A stretch of DNA of 9,986 nucleotides, from assembly GCA_029931995.1 (NCBI GenBank), contig JAOZQX010000024.1:1-9986 (forward strand), written 5' to 3'. A program made the translations under genes and the position numbers. This document shows positions 6,767-9,986 of the stretch, piece by piece. This DNA is from Bacteroidales bacterium (GTDB lineage Bacteria > Bacteroidota > Bacteroidia > Bacteroidales > GCA-2711565). The notes below the pieces were generated by a model that searched no databases, had not been told where the DNA came from, and saw only the letters and a list, made by a program, of their open reading frames with translations. Each line of letters opens with the position of its first letter. Within the stretch, counting starts at the first letter, position 1.

Positions 6767-7177
6767 TTGATACAACAGCTGGAGTTGAATTTGCCTCCTT
6801 ACAAAAGGGGCTATCATTTAATAACATTTTTGATCGAAAAACAATTAAGCGACCTTCCAAAGAGTGGTTTGCTTCACTTATTTATTAAACATACTTCAGC
6901 TGGCTTAACAATTAATGAAAATGCCGACCCATCAGTACGTGTTGATTTTGAAACGGTTCTTAATAAATTAGTGTTGGAAGGAAGCCCTGATTATGTTCAC
7001 ACTATAGAGGGAAGTGATGATATGCCGGCTCATATTAAAGCTTCTCTGATAGGCAATTCTGTTACTATTCCGATAACAAATTCTCGATTAAATATGGGAA
7101 CATGGCAAGGTATTTACCTTTGTGAATTTAGAAATTATGGGGGTAGCCGAAAAATTGTAGCAACAATCTATTCTTAG
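6767..7177 (+). CDS. yjbQ: YjbQ/UPF0047 family protein
   Basis: This 136-aa single-domain protein starts at TTG 6767; an in-frame stop at 6749-6751 (the gltA stop) rules out anything longer, and no ATG is suitably placed. Family hallmarks are all present: HTSAGLTINENADP (42-55), the DDMPAHIKASLIG block (84-96) and the C-terminal GTWQGIYLCEFR (111-122). H42, H89 and E120 are the conserved polar residues expected to form the active site or metal site. E. coli YjbQ is annotated as having weak secondary thiamine-phosphate synthase activity; the real role is unsettled. It follows gltA by 15 nt, so it is likely the last gene of the icd-gltA unit, although a functional link to the TCA cycle is not known. 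Its stop overlaps the stop of the convergent kinase gene by 4 nt. Confidence 0.92.
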   Translation: MIQQLELNLPPYKRGYHLITFLIEKQLSDLPKSGLLHLFIKHTSAGLTINENADPSVRVDFETVLNKLVLEGSPDYVHTIEGSDDMPAHIKASLIGNSVTIPITNSRLNMGTWQGIYLCEFRNYGGSRKIVATIYS

Positions 7178-8415
7178 TTGCAACTTATTCGGTCAAACTC
7201 TACAAAAAAGCAAGTTCCTTTGCCTTCTTCGCTTTCGCACCAAACTTTCCCATTCATGGCTTCAACGTATTTTTTTACAATGGCTAATCCAAGGCCAATA
7301 TGAGGGTTTTCATTCTTCCAGTCAGTTTGTCTTTCGTATTGATTAAATAAATTTTCAAACTTTTCTTTAGATATACCCGAACCTTCATCTGCAACTTCAA
7401 TCAAAACCTTTTCATCATTATGCGTAAGTTTGATGTCGATGTTTTTATTTGAGGATGAGAACTTTATTGCGTTTGAAAGCAAATTATCGATGATTTGATA
7501 AGTATAAACACTGTTTAATTTCGAGACTGTTTTATTAAGATCTAGGCGGATATTTAATTGTTTTTGCTCAATAGGAAATTTAAAATGGCTAACAACATTT
7601 GTTATGATTTTACTTATCTCCAGTTTTTCGAGTTGTAACTGCAATGTTTTCGATTCAATTTTGTTTAGGTTCAGTACCTCATTAATCATTTTATTCATTC
7701 GTTCAAGTGAATTGTGAATGATTTCGGTGTGCTCATAATGAGGGTGCTCTGGGTCATTAATTTCAGATTTTAGCAAATCGGCAAGGCACAAACTGCTGGT
7801 TAAAGGGTTTTTCATCCCGTGGACTAAAACACTTATTAAGTTGTTTTTTTCTTCGTTCAGGCTGAGAAGATCGTAATTCTGTTCTTCTAGTAATTGTTTT
7901 TGCTCCAAAATATTTTGATGTTGTTCTTCAATCTCTTTTTTTTGAGTCTGAATTTTAATATAGCTTTTTGCCAATTTCTCTTCGAGGGCATTCATGTCTC
8001 GCATGCGCCCAATTAAAACCTTTAAAACACCTTTTAATATATCCTGATTTTTTGATACCAGATTGTAAAAATTATCTTGCGAAAGTTTTAGTAAAACAGA
8101 GTCTTCTTCGGCGGTTACTGTGGCAGAGCGTGATTCCTCGTCGATCAATGAATATTCGCCAAATACCGAGCCTGTTTCCAATCGGCTTAATACATGATTC
8201 CCATCATGCACTCTAACTTTACCTTTCACCAAAATAAACATCGCCTTTCCAACATCCCCTTTTTTGAGGATAATCTTTTCCTTTTTTGCAATTTTTTCGC
8301 TTAAAACCTTTGCGATTTCAAGTAATACATCATCTGTGGATTCTGAAAATATTTTAGTCTTTTTAAGAATCAGGACTTTGTCTTCCAATAACTGATCTTT
8401 TTTACTTTTTGTCAT
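7174..8415 (-). CDS. Soluble histidine kinase with N-terminal cyclic-nucleotide-binding domain
   Basis: This 413-aa protein has no membrane segment, so it is a cytoplasmic kinase. Residues about 15-135 form a CRP-type cNMP-binding domain; the phosphate-binding cassette FGEYSL (85-90) plus RSA (96-98) is kept, so binding of a cyclic nucleotide is plausible. A Glu/Gln/Lys-rich coiled coil (about 141-192) leads to the HisKA domain with H199 in VHGMKNPLTS. The HATPase domain follows, with N-box DNLLSNAIKFS (N311, N315), G1 DEGSG (343-347), and G2 GLGLAI (374-379). The residue after H199 is Gly, where HisKA kinases usually have Asp or Glu. No response regulator is adjacent, so it is an orphan kinase. 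Its own promoter lies 20-50 nt upstream of ATG 8415. The stop codon overlaps the convergent yjbQ stop. Confidence 0.9.
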   Translation of the reverse strand: MTKSKKDQLLEDKVLILKKTKIFSESTDDVLLEIAKVLSEKIAKKEKIILKKGDVGKAMFILVKGKVRVHDGNHVLSRLETGSVFGEYSLIDEESRSATVTAEEDSVLLKLSQDNFYNLVSKNQDILKGVLKVLIGRMRDMNALEEKLAKSYIKIQTQKKEIEEQHQNILEQKQLLEEQNYDLLSLNEEKNNLISVLVHGMKNPLTSSLCLADLLKSEINDPEHPHYEHTEIIHNSLERMNKMINEVLNLNKIESKTLQLQLEKLEISKIITNVVSHFKFPIEQKQLNIRLDLNKTVSKLNSVYTYQIIDNLLSNAIKFSSSNKNIDIKLTHNDEKVLIEVADEGSGISKEKFENLFNQYERQTDWKNENPHIGLGLAIVKKYVEAMNGKVWCESEEGKGTCFFVEFDRISCN

Positions 8416-8434
8416 CTTGATGCATTTGGAATAT

Positions 8435-8466
8435 CAAAAATACATGGCATTCTTATAACCTGCAAA
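8435..8466 (-). promoter_or_regulatory. Promoter of the cNMP-binding histidine kinase gene
   Basis: Read on the - strand: TTTG (8466-8463), 20 bp, then TATTTTTG (8442-8435). Both elements and their spacing fit the Bacteroidota consensus TTTG-N19-21-TAnnTTTG, making this the best promoter in the window. Transcription should begin near 8429, about 14 nt before ATG 8415. The gene is therefore likely transcribed separately from the acpH homologue upstream. Confidence 0.6.
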
Positions 8467-8505
8467 CTTTTGTTTCAATAAATATTCAGCTGATAAATTT
8501 GTTTT

Positions 8506-9093
8506 CTATTGCTTGAATAAATTAAGAGAATGAGTGTGTTGGATGATGTCAGGAAAAAATGTTTTGAATTCATTTTCAAACTCTTCATAATATTCTTCCA
8601 GATCATCAACAGCATTTAGCATCCCCGAACTATTGCTTGTCCGTCTCGACATTCCTCTAAATACTCTTCGAAGGTCTCTCAGATTTGAATAATTTACAAG
8701 CCAATTTTGGGCAATCATAAAAGGCAAAATCCGCTTTGACCGGGGAGGAAGAATTTTGAATCGGTTCACAAGCATCTGATAGGTTTTTGATACAAAAATT
8801 TTCAACTCTTTATCAGAATAATCACTCCAGTTTTTCGCCAAAAAATGATCGTAAAAAATATCGACAATAACACCTGAATACATCCTGTATTTACTAGTAA
8901 GCTTGCTTTTACTTTGTTTGAAAACATCGTGTTGGTCGGTAAATTGGTCTATTTCGCGATGCAATAATATACCTTGCTGCACCCCCTGAGTGTAGTTATC
9001 AAAGACTTTCCCTTTAACAGAATCTGCAATAAAATTTCCAAAAACAATGTCTTCGTCTTCCGGTGATAAGTAAAGGTGTGCTAAAAAGTTCAT
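8506..9093 (-). CDS. acpH: Acyl carrier protein phosphodiesterase (AcpH family)
   Basis: AcpH removes the 4'-phosphopantetheine arm from holo-ACP in the cytoplasm. ATG at 9093 gives 195 aa (E. coli AcpH is 193) and begins with the family signature MNFLAHLYLS; an upstream in-frame codon at 9120 is rejected because it lies before the -7 element. Further family blocks align with E. coli AcpH: GNFIADSVKG (19-28), LLHREIDQFTD (43-53), VDIFYDHFLAKNW (77-89) and QNWLVNY (129-135). The conserved His and Asp residues (H45, D49, D78, D82, H83) fit the metal site of this HD-like phosphodiesterase fold. It is a stand-alone gene with its own promoter, divergent from iorA. Enzyme activity in Bacteroidota has to be assumed from the family. 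Confidence 0.85.
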   Translation of the reverse strand: MNFLAHLYLSPEDEDIVFGNFIADSVKGKVFDNYTQGVQQGILLHREIDQFTDQHDVFKQSKSKLTSKYRMYSGVIVDIFYDHFLAKNWSDYSDKELKIFVSKTYQMLVNRFKILPPRSKRILPFMIAQNWLVNYSNLRDLRRVFRGMSRRTSNSSGMLNAVDDLEEYYEEFENEFKTFFPDIIQHTHSLNLFKQ

Positions 9094-9109
9094 AACTATA
9101 TAATCGGCG

Positions 9110-9117
9110 CAAAAATA
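9110..9117 (-). promoter_or_regulatory. acpH promoter, -7 element TATTTTTG
   Basis: On the - strand TATTTTTG matches TAnnTTTG exactly and is identical to the -7 of the cNMP-kinase promoter. No clear TTTG is found 19-21 bp further upstream. The start of transcription would be near 9104, giving a leader of about 10 nt before ATG 9093. Confidence 0.4.
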
Positions 9118-9165
9118 CAAATTAAAAATGTGTTTTAGGTGAATTTTAATGAATCCATATAATTA

Positions 9166-9196
9166 GAGTCTGAAAAAAAATAGCTAATTTAGACTC
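9166..9196. repeat. Inverted repeat in the acpH-iorA divergent region
   Basis: GAGTCT (9166-9171) and AGACTC (9191-9196) are perfect inverted copies. The pairing can extend inward by a G-T and two A-T pairs, giving a 9-pair stem with a 13-nt loop. It lies 46 bp upstream of the iorA ATG. It may be a leader hairpin or a dimeric operator (arm centres about 25 bp apart). There is no T-run typical of a terminator. No clear iorA promoter was found around it. Confidence 0.3.
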
Positions 9197-9241
9197 CCAT
9201 TTAAATTATTAACTTACTACTAGAACTAACACAATATAGGT

Positions 9242-9986
9242 ATGCAAAAATTATTATTGTTGGGAGATGAAGCCATTGCTCAAGGTGCTATAGATGCTGG
9301 CATATCAGGAATTTATGCTTATCCAGGAACACCTTCAACTGAAATTACCGAATATGTTCAGCGCTCAAAAGAGGCAAAGGAATTAAATATAAGATCGGAT
9401 TGGTCGGCGAATGAAAAAACGGCCATGGAATCAGCATTGGGTATGTCGTATGCCGGAAAGCGTGCCATAGTTTGCATGAAACATGTTGGGCTTAATGTGG
9501 CTGCCGATGCATTTGTAAATTCTGCAATTACCGGAGCCAATGGTGGCTTAGTCGTTCTTTCTGCTGATGACCCTTCGATGCATTCTTCACAAAATGAGCA
9601 AGATTCCCGTTTTTATGGAAAATTTTCCTTAATGCCAATTCTTGAACCATCAAATCAGCAGGAGGCCTATGATATGGTTCGATATAGTTTTGAAATATCT
9701 GAAAGACATAAAATACCTGTATTGCTTCGGATAACGACTCGCCTTGCACACTCGCGAGCTGGCATTGTTCGAAAGGAAATTCTAAAACAAAATGAACTTA
9801 AACTTCCTGAAAATCTAACTCAGTTTGTGTTACTTCCTGCTATTGCTCGCAGGCAGTATAAAGTTTTGCTCGAAAATCAAGAAACTTTTGAAAAAGAGTC
9901 GCTCGAGTCGGGCTTTAATAAATATTTTGATGCAAAGGATAAATCGTTGGGTATTATAACCTGTGGGATTGCATATAATTATTTAA
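9242..9986 (+). CDS. iorA: Indolepyruvate:ferredoxin oxidoreductase alpha subunit, N-terminal part (runs off window)
   Basis: Open reading frame from ATG 9242 to the window edge (248 codons, no stop), so it is partial at the 3' end. IorA with IorB oxidatively decarboxylates aryl pyruvates (indolepyruvate, phenylpyruvate) from aromatic amino acids to aryl-acetyl-CoA, reducing ferredoxin; the enzyme is oxygen-sensitive and uses thiamine diphosphate. Visible motifs are YPGTPSTEI (27-35), WSANEKTAMESALG (54-67) with E58 as the probable TPP-activating Glu, MKHVGLNVAAD (79-89) and DDPSMHSSQNEQDSR (109-123). These blocks are typical of IorA and separate it from other 2-oxoacid oxidoreductases. The C-terminal TPP-binding and [4Fe-4S] regions lie outside the window. 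iorB would be expected just downstream. Confidence 0.93.
   Translation, partial: MQKLLLLGDEAIAQGAIDAGISGIYAYPGTPSTEITEYVQRSKEAKELNIRSDWSANEKTAMESALGMSYAGKRAIVCMKHVGLNVAADAFVNSAITGANGGLVVLSADDPSMHSSQNEQDSRFYGKFSLMPILEPSNQQEAYDMVRYSFEISERHKIPVLLRITTRLAHSRAGIVRKEILKQNELKLPENLTQFVLLPAIARRQYKVLLENQETFEKESLESGFNKYFDAKDKSLGIITCGIAYNYL

Noticed and set aside
7968..8216. 82-aa ORF on the + strand inside the cNMP-binding kinase gene
   Set aside because: Opposite the conserved cyclic-nucleotide-binding domain; no recognisable motif.
9094..9120. Longer acpH start at 9120
   Set aside because: It is upstream of the -7 element, and the family begins at MNFLAHL, matching ATG 9093.
9358..9749. Two ORFs on the - strand (9358-9540 and 9528-9749)
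   Set aside because: Both are antisense to iorA, which is open from 9242 to the window edge with clear family motifs.

Overview
The window looks like chromosomal DNA of an AT-rich member of the Bacteroidota, most likely in or near Bacteroidales/Marinilabiliales. The reasons are an RprX/RprY-type two-component pair, several perfect TAnnTTTG -7 promoter elements (the Bacteroidota primary-sigma consensus), start codons without clear Shine-Dalgarno sequences, and a mix of TCA-cycle genes with an indolepyruvate:ferredoxin oxidoreductase. The placement is inferred from sequence features only. I see no transposase, integrase, CRISPR, tRNA or rRNA.

Layout. (1) 1-2147, + strand: a promoter region with four phased TGTTAA repeats, then overlapping genes for a membrane sensor kinase (RprX-like) and an OmpR-family response regulator (RprY-like). 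(2) 2145-3623, - strand: a two-gene operon, a PspC-domain membrane protein followed 4 nt later by a LiaF-like protein with a C-terminal beta-repeat (toastrack-like) domain. It runs toward rprXY, and a hairpin terminator lies between the two units. Together these resemble an envelope-stress neighbourhood. (3) 3592-4017: a 0.4-kb gap holding a possible small cysteine-rich gene on the - strand and a very AT-rich leader before icd. (4) 4018-7177, + strand: NADP-type isocitrate dehydrogenase, a mitochondrial-like citrate synthase and a YjbQ/UPF0047 protein, spaced like an operon. Citrate synthase and IDH make the two ends of the oxidative TCA arm (oxaloacetate + acetyl-CoA to citrate, isocitrate to 2-oxoglutarate); aconitase is not in the window. 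(5) 7174-8415, - strand: a soluble histidine kinase with an N-terminal cyclic-nucleotide-binding domain, with its own good promoter; its stop codon overlaps that of yjbQ. (6) 8506-9093, - strand: an AcpH-type acyl-carrier-protein phosphodiesterase homologue. (7) 9242 to the window end, + strand: the N-terminal 248 codons of iorA, divergent from the acpH homologue across a region with an inverted repeat.

Most of the genes belong to known families. The observations most worth following up are the helically phased TGTTAA array in front of rprX, the cNMP-binding histidine kinase that has Gly where an acidic residue normally follows the phospho-acceptor His, the small cysteine-rich ORF upstream of pspC, and the restriction of all RprX cysteines to its periplasmic domain.
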